Shown: positions 1 to 6,149 of the stretch, piece after piece
How the letters are laid out: every line of letters starts with the position of its first letter
Position numbering within the stretch: position 1 is the first letter of the stretch
Made by a program: the position numbers and the translations under genes
The notes under the pieces: model-generated
Told to the model about the DNA's origin: nothing
The model's input: the letters and a program-made list of their open reading frames with translations, nothing else
The model's database searches: none
Assembly: GCA_031288935.1 (NCBI GenBank)
Contig: JAITQL010000202.1
Span: 1 to 6,306, forward strand
Direction: 5' to 3'
DNA: 6,306 nucleotides
From: Tannerella sp.
GTDB lineage: Bacteria > Bacteroidota > Bacteroidia > Bacteroidales > Tannerellaceae

Positions 1-387
1 TGGCTGAACCGCTTCGGAAGCAAAAAGATCATTCTCGGCGCCGACGTGAAGGAGCGCCGGATAGCCATCAACGGCTGGCAGGAGACGACCGGCCAAATGC
101 TGCTTCCCTTTCTGGAAGCGTATCACCGCCGGGGTATCACGCAGACGATCTGTACCGACATCGGTCGCGACGGCATGTTGCAAGGCCCCTCGACGGCGCT
201 CTACCGCGAAATCCGCGAAGCCCTGCCGCAGGTATACGTGATCGCCAGCGGAGGCGTCGGGTCGGTCGAAGACCTGGAGGAGCTGGAAGAGGCGGGCATC
301 CCCGCCGTTATTTTCGGAAAAGCCCTTTACGAAGGGCGTATTGCATTGAAAGACTTACTCCGTTTTACGGACAAACCGACAGATTGA
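1..387 (+). CDS. hisA: HisA, ProFAR isomerase (3' part only; 5' end outside window)
   Basis: HisA is a cytoplasmic (beta/alpha)8-barrel enzyme that converts ProFAR to PRFAR by an Amadori rearrangement, the fourth step of histidine synthesis. The reading frame is open from base 1 and ends at TGA 385-387, giving 128 visible residues. The family is usually about 240 residues, so roughly the N-terminal half, including the first catalytic Asp, lies upstream. Visible family signatures are [16 protein letters not shown] near the left edge, [14 protein letters not shown] (visible residues about 53-66; the conserved TD..(R/K)DG loop) and the phosphate-binding [10 protein letters not shown] (about 83-92). 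The GTG at 46 is internal to the conserved GADVKERR segment and is not a start. hisF follows after 5 bases. The related HisF lacks this exact sequence pattern and is present separately, so the HisA call is firm. The truncation is only the window edge. Confidence 0.95.
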   Translation, partial: WLNRFGSKKIILGADVKERRIAINGWQETTGQMLLPFLEAYHRRGITQTICTDIGRDGMLQGPSTALYREIREALPQVYVIASGGVGSVEDLEELEEAGIPAVIFGKALYEGRIALKDLLRFTDKPTD

Positions 388-392
388 CAAAC

Positions 393-1175
393 ATGCTGGC
401 AAAAAGAATTATTCCCTGTCTGGACGTGAAGGACGGCATGACCGTCAAGGGCGTTAACTTCGTCAACTTCCGCGACGCGGGCGACCCGGTGGAACTGGGC
501 GCCGGTTACAGCCGCATGGGAGCGGACGAACTCGTTTATCTTGATATTGTCGCCTCGCACGAAGGGCGCAAAACCTTTACGGAACTGGTTCGGCGCGTGG
601 CGGCCAACCTCAGTATTCCCTTTACGGTGGGGGGCGGTATTCACGAACTGTCGGATGTCGAAAGGCTGCTGAACGCCGGGGCCGACAAGGTGTCCGTCAA
701 TTCGGCGGCGCTTCGGCGGCCGGAACTGATTGACGAAATCGCGCGCAACTTTGGCAGTCAGGTCTGCATCGTGGCCATCGACGCCAACTGCGAACAGGAC
801 GACTGGATCTGCTACCTGAACGGCGGACGCATCGCGACGGAAAAGCGGCTGTTTCAATGGGCTGAAGAGGCCGAAGACCGCGGCGCCGGCGAGATTCTCT
901 TTACCAGCATGACGCACGACGGCGTGAAGAACGGTTATGCCAACGACGCGCTGGCCGTGCTGGCCGAACGGTTGCACATCCCGGTCATCGCTTCGGGAGG
1001 CGCCGGCCATATGGCACACTTTCATGACGCCTTTGCCGTCGGAAAAGCAGATGCAGCCCTGGCCGCAAGCGTATTTCATTTCGGCGAAATCGACATCCGC
1101 CGGCTGAAGCGCGATCTTCAATCCAAAGGAATCAACGTCAGGCTCGAAGACGACGGCGAATCCTTGCATTTTTGA
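393..1175 (+). CDS. hisF: HisF, imidazole glycerol phosphate synthase cyclase subunit
   Basis: HisF is the cyclase half of IGP synthase. It uses ammonia delivered by the glutaminase HisH to turn PRFAR into IGP and AICAR; the AICAR returns to purine synthesis. The protein is 260 residues and begins [15 protein letters not shown], the canonical HisF N-terminus. Asp11 and Asp130 (in VAIDAN) fall at the positions of the two catalytic aspartates known in Thermotoga HisF. FTVGGGI (about 77-83) and VIASGGAGH in the C-terminal half are the phosphate-binding loops of the barrel. ATG 393 was chosen over the in-frame TTG at 384, which overlaps the hisA stop, because the conserved protein starts at 393. 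There is no Shine-Dalgarno site, as is usual in Bacteroidota. After the usual end at GINVRLE there is an extra polar tail, DDGESLHF, and the stop codon lies within an A/T-rich TTTGAAC repeat. hisH is not in the window. Confidence 0.97.
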   Translation: MLAKRIIPCLDVKDGMTVKGVNFVNFRDAGDPVELGAGYSRMGADELVYLDIVASHEGRKTFTELVRRVAANLSIPFTVGGGIHELSDVERLLNAGADKVSVNSAALRRPELIDEIARNFGSQVCIVAIDANCEQDDWICYLNGGRIATEKRLFQWAEEAEDRGAGEILFTSMTHDGVKNGYANDALAVLAERLHIPVIASGGAGHMAHFHDAFAVGKADAALAASVFHFGEIDIRRLKRDLQSKGINVRLEDDGESLHF

Positions 1176-1197
1176 ACTTTGAACTTTTATATTTTAT
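1171..1197. repeat. TTTGAAC tandem pair in A/T-rich hisF-hisIE junction
   Basis: TTTGAAC occurs twice in tandem at 1171-1184 and is followed by an A/T-only run up to the hisIE ATG. The hisF stop codon TGA (1173-1175) is formed inside the first copy. Read on the other strand the unit gives GTTCAAAGTTCAAA, close to the ATTCAAAG motifs in the tail at 5630-5742. It serves as the leader of hisIE. It has no clear -7 TAnnTTTG element at proper spacing from a TTTG, so I do not call a promoter. Confidence 0.6.
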
Positions 1198-1794
1198 ATG
1201 GAACTGGACTTTAAGAAATCGGGCGGATTGATTCCCGCCATCATTCAGGATGCACAGACGCACCGGGTGTTGATGCTGGGTTTCATGAACGAAGAAGCCT
1301 ACCGGAAAACCCTTGAGACAAACAGGGTGACCTTTTTCAGCCGGACGAAGCAACGGCTCTGGACGAAAGGCGAGAGCAGCGGGAATTTCCTGGACGTGGA
1401 AAGCATCCTGACGGACTGCGACCGCGACACGCTCCTGATCAAGGCGCGTCCCGCAGGCCCGGTGTGTCACACCGGCGCCGACACCTGCTTCGGCGAAGAC
1501 AATACGGCGGATATTTTCTTCCTCCGGTATTTGCAGGACTTCATCGACCGTCGCCACCGGGAAATGCCGGAAGGTTCGTACACGACCTCGCTGTTTCGCA
1601 AGGGCGTCAACCGCATGGCGCAGAAAGTGGGCGAAGAAGCGGTCGAAACGGTCATCGAAGCCGTCAACGGCACCGAAGAGGGCTTTATCTACGAAGCCTC
1701 CGACCTGCTTTACCACCTGATTGTGCTGCTGGCAAGCAAGGGTTACCGGATGGAAGACCTTGCCCGCGAACTGAAAAAAAGACACAAGGAATAA
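1198..1794 (+). CDS. hisIE: HisIE, bifunctional PR-AMP cyclohydrolase / PR-ATP pyrophosphatase
   Basis: This fused enzyme carries out steps 2 and 3 of histidine synthesis: the C-terminal domain removes pyrophosphate from PR-ATP, and the N-terminal domain opens the adenine ring of PR-AMP to give ProFAR. The protein has 198 residues, the normal size for the fusion. The cyclohydrolase domain (about 1-110) has LWTKGESSGN (54-63), the Mg-binding Asp cluster D73/D75/D77, and three cysteines, C74, C90 and C97, whose spacing (16 and 7) equals that of the zinc ligands in the characterised archaeal HisI. The pyrophosphatase domain (about 112-198) has the helical KVGEEAVETVIEA motif (143-155) and YEASDLLYH (165-173), which hold the Mg-binding acidic residues. 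The gene starts 22 bases after hisF, with no Shine-Dalgarno site. Its TAA stop shares one base with the next gene's ATG. Both active sites look intact. Confidence 0.97.
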   Translation: MELDFKKSGGLIPAIIQDAQTHRVLMLGFMNEEAYRKTLETNRVTFFSRTKQRLWTKGESSGNFLDVESILTDCDRDTLLIKARPAGPVCHTGADTCFGEDNTADIFFLRYLQDFIDRRHREMPEGSYTTSLFRKGVNRMAQKVGEEAVETVIEAVNGTEEGFIYEASDLLYHLIVLLASKGYRMEDLARELKKRHKE

Positions 1795-1802
1795 TGCCAA
1801 TG
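1792..1802 (+). promoter_or_regulatory. TAATG stop/start overlap, likely translational coupling
   Basis: The hisIE stop TAA (1792-1794) and the ATG of the ATPase gene (1794-1796) share one A. Without a Shine-Dalgarno site, ribosomes ending on hisIE could restart here. A second in-frame ATG at 1800 is also within re-initiation range. The overlap ties expression of the ATPase to histidine synthesis; the coupling itself is an inference. Confidence 0.6.
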
Positions 1803-2474
1803 GAAGAGTCGGTTTTACTCCAACTGGACAGGATTACGCTGTGTCAGGACGAGAATATCGTTTTGCAAAATGCTTCACTGGAGCTGCACAACAGCGAGTT
1901 TGTATACGTCATCGGAAAAGTCGGCGCAGGTAAAAGCAGCCTGCTCAAGAGCCTGTATTGCGAAATACCGATCCTCGAAGGGACGGCGCGGATCATGGGC
2001 TACGACCTGCGCAACATGAGAAACAGGGACGTGCCCGGCCTGAGACGGAAGCTCGGCATCGTCTTCCAGGATTTTCAGCTGCTGACCGACCGCACGGTGG
2101 TCAAGAACCTGGAATTTGTGCTGAAAGCCACCGGCTGGAAAAAGCGAAGTGAAATAAACCGGCGCGTCGCGGAAGTACTGGGACAGGTCGGGATGCAAAA
2201 CAAGGGATACAAGATGCCGCACGAGCTGTCGGGCGGCGAACAGCAGCGCGTGGCCATTGCCCGTTCGCTGCTGAACGAGCCGAAACTCATCCTGGCCGAC
2301 GAGCCGACGGGAAACCTGGATCCCGAAACGGGGCTGCAAATCGTTCAGCTGCTTCATGCCATCTGCCGGCAGGGGAAAGCCGTCATCATGACGACCCATA
2401 ACTATACGCTCGTGGAAAGTCTGCCGGCGCGGGTCATCCGCTGCGAAAAGGCCGGTTTATACGAATTGAATTGA
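1794..2474 (+). CDS. ftsE: FtsE-like ABC transporter ATP-binding protein
   Basis: This is a single-domain ABC ATPase of 226 residues, the normal size for FtsE, with no membrane segment. All nucleotide-binding motifs are present: Walker A GKVGAGKS (41-48), Q-loop Q92, signature LSGGEQQR (145-152), Walker B LILADE (165-170), D-loop NLD (174-176) and switch H202. The stretch [14 protein letters not shown] is typical of the FtsE/LolD/MacB group. Small size, N-terminal style and gene context favour FtsE; a LolD-type ATPase is the main alternative. FtsE with the membrane protein FtsX forms a cell-envelope complex that activates peptidoglycan hydrolases at division. No ftsX is nearby; in many Bacteroidota ftsX lies elsewhere, so this may be normal. 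ATG 1794 overlaps the hisIE TAA by one base (TAATG), suggesting coupled translation; a second in-frame ATG at 1800 is possible. The frame stays open upstream into hisIE, but that part is not coding. Confidence 0.88.
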   Translation: MPMEESVLLQLDRITLCQDENIVLQNASLELHNSEFVYVIGKVGAGKSSLLKSLYCEIPILEGTARIMGYDLRNMRNRDVPGLRRKLGIVFQDFQLLTDRTVVKNLEFVLKATGWKKRSEINRRVAEVLGQVGMQNKGYKMPHELSGGEQQRVAIARSLLNEPKLILADEPTGNLDPETGLQIVQLLHAICRQGKAVIMTTHNYTLVESLPARVIRCEKAGLYELN

Positions 2475-2504
2475 TATACTTACCTAAATTGAAATAAAAG
2501 GAAT

Positions 2505-3830
2505 ATGAAAATTTTAAAGTTTGGCGGTACTTCCGTCGGTTCGGTGCAGCGCATAAAGGAAGTTGCCCGGTTAATTAGCGACGGCACGCCCAAGATCGTG
2601 GTATTGTCCGCCATGTCGGGGACAACCGATGCGCTGGTCGAGATTTCGGATTACCTCTGCAGGAAGAATCCGGACGGAGCCAGCGAGATCACCAATAAAT
2701 TATTGCTGAAATATCTGGGAATGGTCGACGACCTGTATCGTACGGAAACATACCGGCAGCTGGCCCGGAAGCTGATTTTCGAACACTTCGACTACATCCG
2801 CCTGTTCGTGAAGCAAACCTTCACCGCGTCTGAAGAAAAGATCGTTCTGGCGCAGGGCGAGTTGCTCTCGACCGGCCTGATGAATCTGTATCTGCTGGAG
2901 ACGGGCGTCCGTTCCGTACTCCTGCCCGCACTGGACTTTATGCGGATCGACAGGAACGCCGAGCCGGAACCGGCTTCCATCAGGGAAAAACTGGTGGCGC
3001 TGCTCGAAAAGCATCCCGATGCGGAGCTGTACATTACGCAGGGATTTATTTGCCGCAATGCCTTCGACGGCGTCGACAACCTGCAACGCGGCGGCAGCGA
3101 CTACACCGCTTCGCTGATCGGCGCCGCCATCCATGCCGAAGATATCCAGATATGGACGGACATCGACGGGATGCACAACAACGATCCGCGCGAGGTGGAA
3201 AAGACCTCGCCCGTGCGGCAACTGCATTTCGACGAAGCGGCCGAACTGGCTTATTTCGGCGCCAAAATACTGCATCCCACCTGCATCCTGCCGGCCAAGC
3301 TGAACAACATCCCCGTCCGCCTGCTCAACACCATGCAGCCCGACGCCATCGGCACCACCATCTCGAACGAAACCGAGAAGGGTAAAATCAAGGCCGTTGC
3401 CGCCAAGGACAACATCACCTCCATCAAGATCAAAAGCGGACGGATGCTGCTGGCAACCGGTTTCCTGCGCAAGGTGTTCGAGATATTCGAAAACTACCGG
3501 ACGCCCGTTGACGTGGTGGCCACGTCGGAAGTCGGCGTTTCGGTGACGATCGACCACTGCAGGAGCCTGGACGAAATCGTCAACGACCTCAAGAAATACG
3601 GCACCGTGACGGTCGACCAGGATTTGACGATCATCTGCGTCGTCGGAGACCTGGAATGGGACAACGTCGGCTTTGAATCGCGCATCATCTATGCGCTGAA
3701 AGACATTCCCCTGCGCATGATTTCCTACGGAGGAAGCAATTACAACGTTTCGCTGCTGGTCAAGGCTTCCGACAAGAAAAAAGCCCTGCAGGCCCTGAGC
3801 AGCCATCTCTTTTACAACTCGACAAACTGA
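2505..3830 (+). CDS. lysC: Aspartokinase, monofunctional with C-terminal ACT domains
   Basis: Aspartokinase phosphorylates L-aspartate, the first committed step towards lysine, meso-diaminopimelate, threonine and methionine. The protein is 441 residues. The kinase domain (about 1-285) has the N-terminal KFGGTS (5-10), QGE ending at E119 in the aspartate-binding region, RGGSDYTA (195-202), WTDIDGM (217-223) and AYFGAKILHP. The remainder (about 300-441) fits two ACT modules, with the second containing the SYGGSNYNVSLLV segment. Such modules normally bind lysine and/or threonine for feedback inhibition; which one acts here cannot be read from the sequence. No homoserine dehydrogenase domain follows, so this is not ThrA. 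The gene starts 30 bases after the ftsE-like gene, and ATG 2505 gives the conserved MKILKFGGTS start. An AAAGGA at 2497-2502 lies only two bases from the ATG, too close for a normal ribosome site. lysA follows 19 bases downstream, which suggests a lysine/DAP role. Confidence 0.96.
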   Translation: MKILKFGGTSVGSVQRIKEVARLISDGTPKIVVLSAMSGTTDALVEISDYLCRKNPDGASEITNKLLLKYLGMVDDLYRTETYRQLARKLIFEHFDYIRLFVKQTFTASEEKIVLAQGELLSTGLMNLYLLETGVRSVLLPALDFMRIDRNAEPEPASIREKLVALLEKHPDAELYITQGFICRNAFDGVDNLQRGGSDYTASLIGAAIHAEDIQIWTDIDGMHNNDPREVEKTSPVRQLHFDEAAELAYFGAKILHPTCILPAKLNNIPVRLLNTMQPDAIGTTISNETEKGKIKAVAAKDNITSIKIKSGRMLLATGFLRKVFEIFENYRTPVDVVATSEVGVSVTIDHCRSLDEIVNDLKKYGTVTVDQDLTIICVVGDLEWDNVGFESRIIYALKDIPLRMISYGGSNYNVSLLVKASDKKKALQALSSHLFYNSTN

Positions 3831-3849
3831 TCGTTCAAACAGATACATC

Positions 3850-5007
3850 ATGATGAAAGGAACCTTTCCGGTCGACAAGTTCGGACACTTGGAGACCCCG
3901 TTTTATTACTACGACACGGAGTTGCTGGGCAAGACGCTGGACGCCGTCAACGCCGAAACCGCCCGCTACGGCTATCACGAACACTACGCCGTCAAGGCCA
4001 ATGCCAACCCGCGTATCCTCGCCCTGATAGCCCGGAAGGGACTGGGCGCGGACTGCGTCAGCGGCGGCGAAATACAGGCTGCGCTCGACGCAGGCTTCCC
4101 GGCAGACAGGATTTTCTTTGCCGGCGTGGGAAAAGCCGACCGGGAAATCCAACTGGGACTGGACAGCGACATTGCCTGCTTCAACGTGGAATCGCCGGCC
4201 GAACTGCATGTGATTGACGAGCTGGCCGCCGGGTGTGGCAAAACGGCTTCCGTCGCGCTGCGCATCAACCCGAACGTCGACGCGCATACCCATGCCAAAA
4301 TCACCACCGGATTGCAGGAAAACAAGTTCGGCATCAACGCCGGACAGCTGCCCGGCGTGCTGGAGACCCTGGCAGGCATGAAGCACGTGCGGTTTTTCGG
4401 CATCCATTTTCACATCGGCTCGCAAATAACGGACATGCACGTCTTCCGCAACCTTTGCATCCGCGCCAACGAGCTGCAGGACGAACTGGAGGCGCGCGGC
4501 CTGGTCATCGAAAACATTGACTTTGGCGGCGGACTGGGCATTGACTACTATCATCCGAATCGCGTGTCCATCCCCGATTTCGAGAATTATTTCACCGTGT
4601 TCCATCAACTGCTGAAACGGCGCCCCGGACAGCAAGTGCACTTCGAGCTTGGCCGTGCGGTCGTCGGACAGTGCGGCACACTGATCGCAAAGACGCTGTA
4701 CGTCAAGGAAGGCGAAGTAAAGAAGTTCGCCATCCTCGACGCCGGTTTCACGGAACTGATACGTCCGGCCATGTACGACGCCTATCACCGGATCGAAAAC
4801 CTGACAAGCGATGAGGAGGTCGAAGCATACGACGTCGTCGGCCCGATCTGCGAATCCTCGGACGTGTTCGGCAGGGAGGTTGCATTGAACCGGGTGCGTC
4901 GTCACGACCTGATCGCCCTCCGTTCGGCCGGCGCCTACGGCGAAGTGATGGCCTCGCAATACAACTGCCGCAAACTGCCCGCAGCTTACTTTTCGGACAA
5001 TCTTTGA
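3850..5007 (+). CDS. lysA: LysA, diaminopimelate decarboxylase (PLP enzyme)
   Basis: LysA decarboxylates meso-diaminopimelate to L-lysine, the last step of the pathway, in the cytoplasm. The protein has 385 residues, at the short end of the family and typical of Bacteroidota. In the alanine-racemase-like barrel, K49 in HYAVKAN is the PLP-binding lysine, followed by ADCVSGGEI (67-75), the HFHIGSQ motif (186-192, with the PLP-stacking His), the phosphate-binding GGGLG (226-230) and FELGRA (265-270, where many relatives have EPGR). In the C-terminal beta domain, CESSD (334-338) supplies the active-site cysteine that reaches across the dimer, and GAYGEVMAS (361-369) supplies the PLP-contacting tyrosine. 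These features exclude the related ornithine/arginine and carboxynorspermidine decarboxylases well enough. ATG 3850 and ATG 3853 are adjacent; the second (MKGTFPVDKF) may be the real start. lysC lies 19 bases upstream. Confidence 0.96.
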   Translation: MMKGTFPVDKFGHLETPFYYYDTELLGKTLDAVNAETARYGYHEHYAVKANANPRILALIARKGLGADCVSGGEIQAALDAGFPADRIFFAGVGKADREIQLGLDSDIACFNVESPAELHVIDELAAGCGKTASVALRINPNVDAHTHAKITTGLQENKFGINAGQLPGVLETLAGMKHVRFFGIHFHIGSQITDMHVFRNLCIRANELQDELEARGLVIENIDFGGGLGIDYYHPNRVSIPDFENYFTVFHQLLKRRPGQQVHFELGRAVVGQCGTLIAKTLYVKEGEVKKFAILDAGFTELIRPAMYDAYHRIENLTSDEEVEAYDVVGPICESSDVFGREVALNRVRRHDLIALRSAGAYGEVMASQYNCRKLPAAYFSDNL

Positions 5008-5063
5008 ACACGCTCCGCAGGCAAACGGTTTCCCCGCATAACGATTAAATAAAAAAGAACAAT
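5008..5063 (+). other. Spacer between lysA and the DUF2148 gene with A-rich leader
   Basis: This 56-base spacer is the longest gap between genes in the window. Its first half is mixed-composition sequence without an obvious hairpin. The second half (from about 5043) is A-rich, a run typical of the untranslated leader before Bacteroidota start codons. I could not find a TAnnTTTG -7 element, so whether the next gene has its own promoter is open. Confidence 0.45.
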
Positions 5064-5609
5064 ATGATACTGAACGAAAGAGAAATCCGTCAGGCGCACT
5101 TGATGGATGCGGTCAAGCAGGTAATGACGGCCGCCCGCACGGCTCCCAAGGGAAAGGGGCTGGATATTATTGAAATTGCGGCCGTGGCAGCGGACGACAT
5201 CCGCATCCTGTCCGCCAAAACAAAGGAACTGGGCGAACGGAACGGACTGAAGTTTTTCTTCCGCGATGCCGAAAACATCCTTTCGGCCGGCGCCGTGATC
5301 CTGATAGGAACCCGTCAGGAGACGCACGGTCTGAACTGTGCGCATTGCGGTTTTCCGACCTGCGCCGCGAAACCGGAAACAACGCCTTGTGCGCTCAACA
5401 CGGTGGATGTGGGGATTGCCGTCGGATCGGCCTGTGCGACGGCAGCCGACCTGCGACTGGACACCCGTGTCATGTTCTCCGTCGGTCTGGCCGCTCAAAC
5501 GCTGGATTGGCTGAACGGTTGCCGGACGGTATTTGCAATTCCGGTCTCGGTATCGTCCAAAAGTCCGTTCTTCGACCGCAAACCGAAAGACCCGGAACCG
5601 GAAAAATAA
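5064..5609 (+). CDS. DUF2148 (COG4739-type) ferredoxin-domain protein, function unknown
   Basis: The protein has 181 residues with no signal peptide or membrane helix, so it is probably cytoplasmic. I recognise the DUF2148 / ferredoxin-domain family from the N-terminal AARTAPKGKGLD (23-34), the cysteine motif around NCAHCGFPTC (91-100) with a fourth Cys at 109, the following NTVDVGIAVGSA (112-123) and the C-terminal KSPFFDRK (166-173). The spacing C92-x2-C95-x4-C100-x8-C109 starts like the CxxCGxxxC cluster of corrinoid/Fe-S and RnfB-type 4Fe-4S domains, so a 4Fe-4S cluster is likely. C124 and C153 are extra. The family is common in anaerobes, and no reaction is established that I know of; the N-terminal part recalls nitroreductase-like folds only loosely. 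The gene lies 56 bases after lysA, on the same strand. ATG 5064 fits the family start. Repeat-rich DNA begins almost directly after its TAA. Confidence 0.85.
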   Translation: MILNEREIRQAHLMDAVKQVMTAARTAPKGKGLDIIEIAAVAADDIRILSAKTKELGERNGLKFFFRDAENILSAGAVILIGTRQETHGLNCAHCGFPTCAAKPETTPCALNTVDVGIAVGSACATAADLRLDTRVMFSVGLAAQTLDWLNGCRTVFAIPVSVSSKSPFFDRKPKDPEPEK

Positions 5610-5628
5610 ACCTCCGACGAGGGCTCGA

Positions 5629-5671
5629 AATTCAAAGATCCAAGATTCAAAAATTCAAAGATTAATTCTCC
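5629..5671. repeat. Quasi-tandem ATTCAAAG repeat, first copy of 19-base direct repeat
   Basis: Here (A)TTCAAAG-like words follow one another at 7-8 base steps (CAA at 5633, 5641, 5648, 5656). The last word extends into ATTCAAAGATTAATTCTCC at 5653-5671, which recurs exactly at 5723-5741. Spacing close to a fraction of a helical turn could be slippage-derived; no function is implied. Confidence 0.8.
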
Positions 5672-5709
5672 CTTCATTTGCAAGGGAACTGCTATGGCGA
5701 CAGCCATAG
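5670..5709. repeat. Two small hairpins in the first insert
   Basis: CCCTT (5670-5674) pairs with AAGGG (5682-5686) around a 7-base loop. CTATGGC (5692-5698) pairs perfectly with GCCATAG (5703-5709) around GACA. The second is the nearest good stem after the DUF2148 gene's stop (83 bases on), but no T-run follows, so an intrinsic terminator is unlikely. The segment 5691-5712 resembles 5772-5795 in the next insert (both GCTA...GAC.G...GCCA.AGTC). Confidence 0.65.
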
Positions 5710-5722
5710 TCTCCAGGAAAAG

Positions 5723-5741
5723 ATTCAAAGATTAATTCTCC
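5723..5741. repeat. Second exact copy of the 19-base direct repeat
   Basis: ATTCAAAGATTAATTCTCC is identical to 5653-5671, with a 70-base period. The DNA between the copies carries two small hairpins. A third, diverged copy follows at 5823-5845. Confidence 0.85.
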
Positions 5742-5748
5742 ATTCTTC

Positions 5749-5817
5749 AACCCCCAACCCTTAAAGGGGGCGCTACTGTGACGGCAGCCAAAGTCCCTTC
5801 AGAGGATTTAGGGGGTT
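5749..5817. repeat. 69-base C/G-rich imperfect inverted repeat
   Basis: The ends are exact inverted 7-mers: AACCCCC (5749-5755) and GGGGGTT (5811-5817). Inside, AACCCTTAAAGGGGG is imperfectly mirrored by TCCCTTCAGAGGATTTAG. The middle (5771-5795) holds a GCTACTGTGACGGCAGCC core resembling the stem of the previous insert. It looks like a small dispersed stem-loop element. Confidence 0.65.
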
Positions 5818-5822
5818 CGTAA

Positions 5823-5845
5823 GATTCAAATCATCATTCTCCATT
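5823..5845. repeat. Third, diverged copy of the A/T-rich direct repeat
   Basis: GATTCAAA then five mostly changed bases then ATTCTCCATT matches 5722-5744 at 19 of 23 positions. It lies 101 bases downstream of the second copy. The three copies bound two inserts, 5672-5721 and 5745-5822. Confidence 0.7.
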
Positions 5846-5849
5846 TCCC

Positions 5850-5880
5850 GGATTGCTTCACTGTGTTCGCAAGGACGGAA
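5850..5880. repeat. Stretch resembling a widely dispersed bacterial repeat
   Basis: GGATTGCTTCACTGTG followed by TTCGCAAGGACGGAA resembles, from memory, the common intergenic repeat of the type GATTGCTTCGCTGCGCTCGCAATGACG found in many unrelated bacterial genomes. The match is approximate and was not searched. Confidence 0.4.
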
Positions 5881-5944
5881 CGCGGAGTTTCTTTCGGGAT
5901 AGCTGTTACCGCATGGCAAACCGCGTGTGCCAAAAACCCTCGCT

Positions 5945-5965
5945 CCCCTCTCTTGTGGAGAGGGG
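5945..5965. repeat. CCCCTCTC/GAGAGGGG hairpin
   Basis: CCCCTCTC (5945-5952) pairs perfectly with GAGAGGGG (5958-5965) around TTGTG. A second GGGGGAGAGG at 5968-5977 could compete for the left arm. A T-run is missing on the + strand; on the - strand the TTTTT complement of 5931-5935 follows about ten bases beyond the stem, so a weak minus-strand terminator is conceivable but unproven. Confidence 0.7.
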
Positions 5966-6045
5966 CCGGGGGAGAGGTGTCTCGCAGGGACGGCAGTGTC
6001 TTTCGCAGTGGTAGCGGTGCCGGTGGGGACATGTGGTAAAGCCGT

Positions 6046-6063
6046 CCATCCTGTTAAGGATGG
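6046..6063. repeat. CCATCCT/AGGATGG hairpin
   Basis: A perfect 7-base stem with loop GTTA sits one base before the first AGTTCGGTAGAAA arm. An equivalent 7-base hairpin, TCATTCC/GGAATGA with loop TCGC (6151-6168), flanks the second, inverted arm. This shows that hairpin plus arm is a recurring unit. Confidence 0.75.
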
Positions 6064-6064
6064 C

Positions 6065-6149
6065 AGTTCGGTAGAAAACCGTTACGCCCACCCTCTCGCA
6101 TCCCGTACGGGATGCAACACCAACGGGCGATGGCCGTTTCTACCGAACT
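6065..6149. repeat. 85-base nested palindrome with 13-base perfect arms
   Basis: AGTTCGGTAGAAA (6065-6077) is perfectly complementary in reverse to TTTCTACCGAACT (6137-6149). Almost concentric with these arms is an 18-base perfect palindrome, GCATCCCGTACGGGATGC (6098-6115). The segments between are partly complementary (GCCCACC side versus GGGCGATGG side). Confidence 0.85.
6098..6115. repeat. 18-base perfect palindrome
   Basis: GCATCCCGTACGGGATGC equals its own reverse complement. It is the core of the 85-base nested palindrome and would form a short-loop hairpin in RNA or a two-fold protein site in DNA. Confidence 0.85.

Noticed and set aside
384..392. TTG at 384 as hisF start overlapping the hisA stop
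   Set aside because: The conserved HisF N-terminus [12 protein letters not shown] begins exactly at ATG 393.
327..1169. 280-codon open frame on the minus strand opposite hisF
   Set aside because: It is a mirror of hisF with no recognisable domain.
1464..1793. Upstream extension of the FtsE-like frame into hisIE
   Set aside because: The extra 110 codons read arginine- and proline-rich nonsense opposite an intact HisIE frame. FtsE proteins start near the ATG at 1794.
2461..2504. Bacteroidota-type promoter (TTTG ... TAnnTTTG) before lysC
   Set aside because: The spacer is A/T-rich, but no TAnnTTTG match at the right distance from a TTTG was found.
2700..3878. 392-codon open frame on the minus strand opposite lysC
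   Set aside because: It is a shadow of lysC: G/C-rich third positions leave few stops in the opposite frame. Its peptide resembles no family I know, while the + frame is a complete aspartokinase.
3835..4959. 374-codon open frame on the minus strand opposite lysA
   Set aside because: Same cause; the + strand carries an intact diaminopimelate decarboxylase with all motifs.
5692..5709. Rho-independent terminator after the DUF2148 gene
   Set aside because: The stem is good, but no T-run follows on the + strand and it lies 83 bases after the stop codon.
5826..6091. Small minus-strand open frames in the tail
   Set aside because: They run across hairpins and repeats, give low-complexity proline/arginine peptides and lack any start context or domain.
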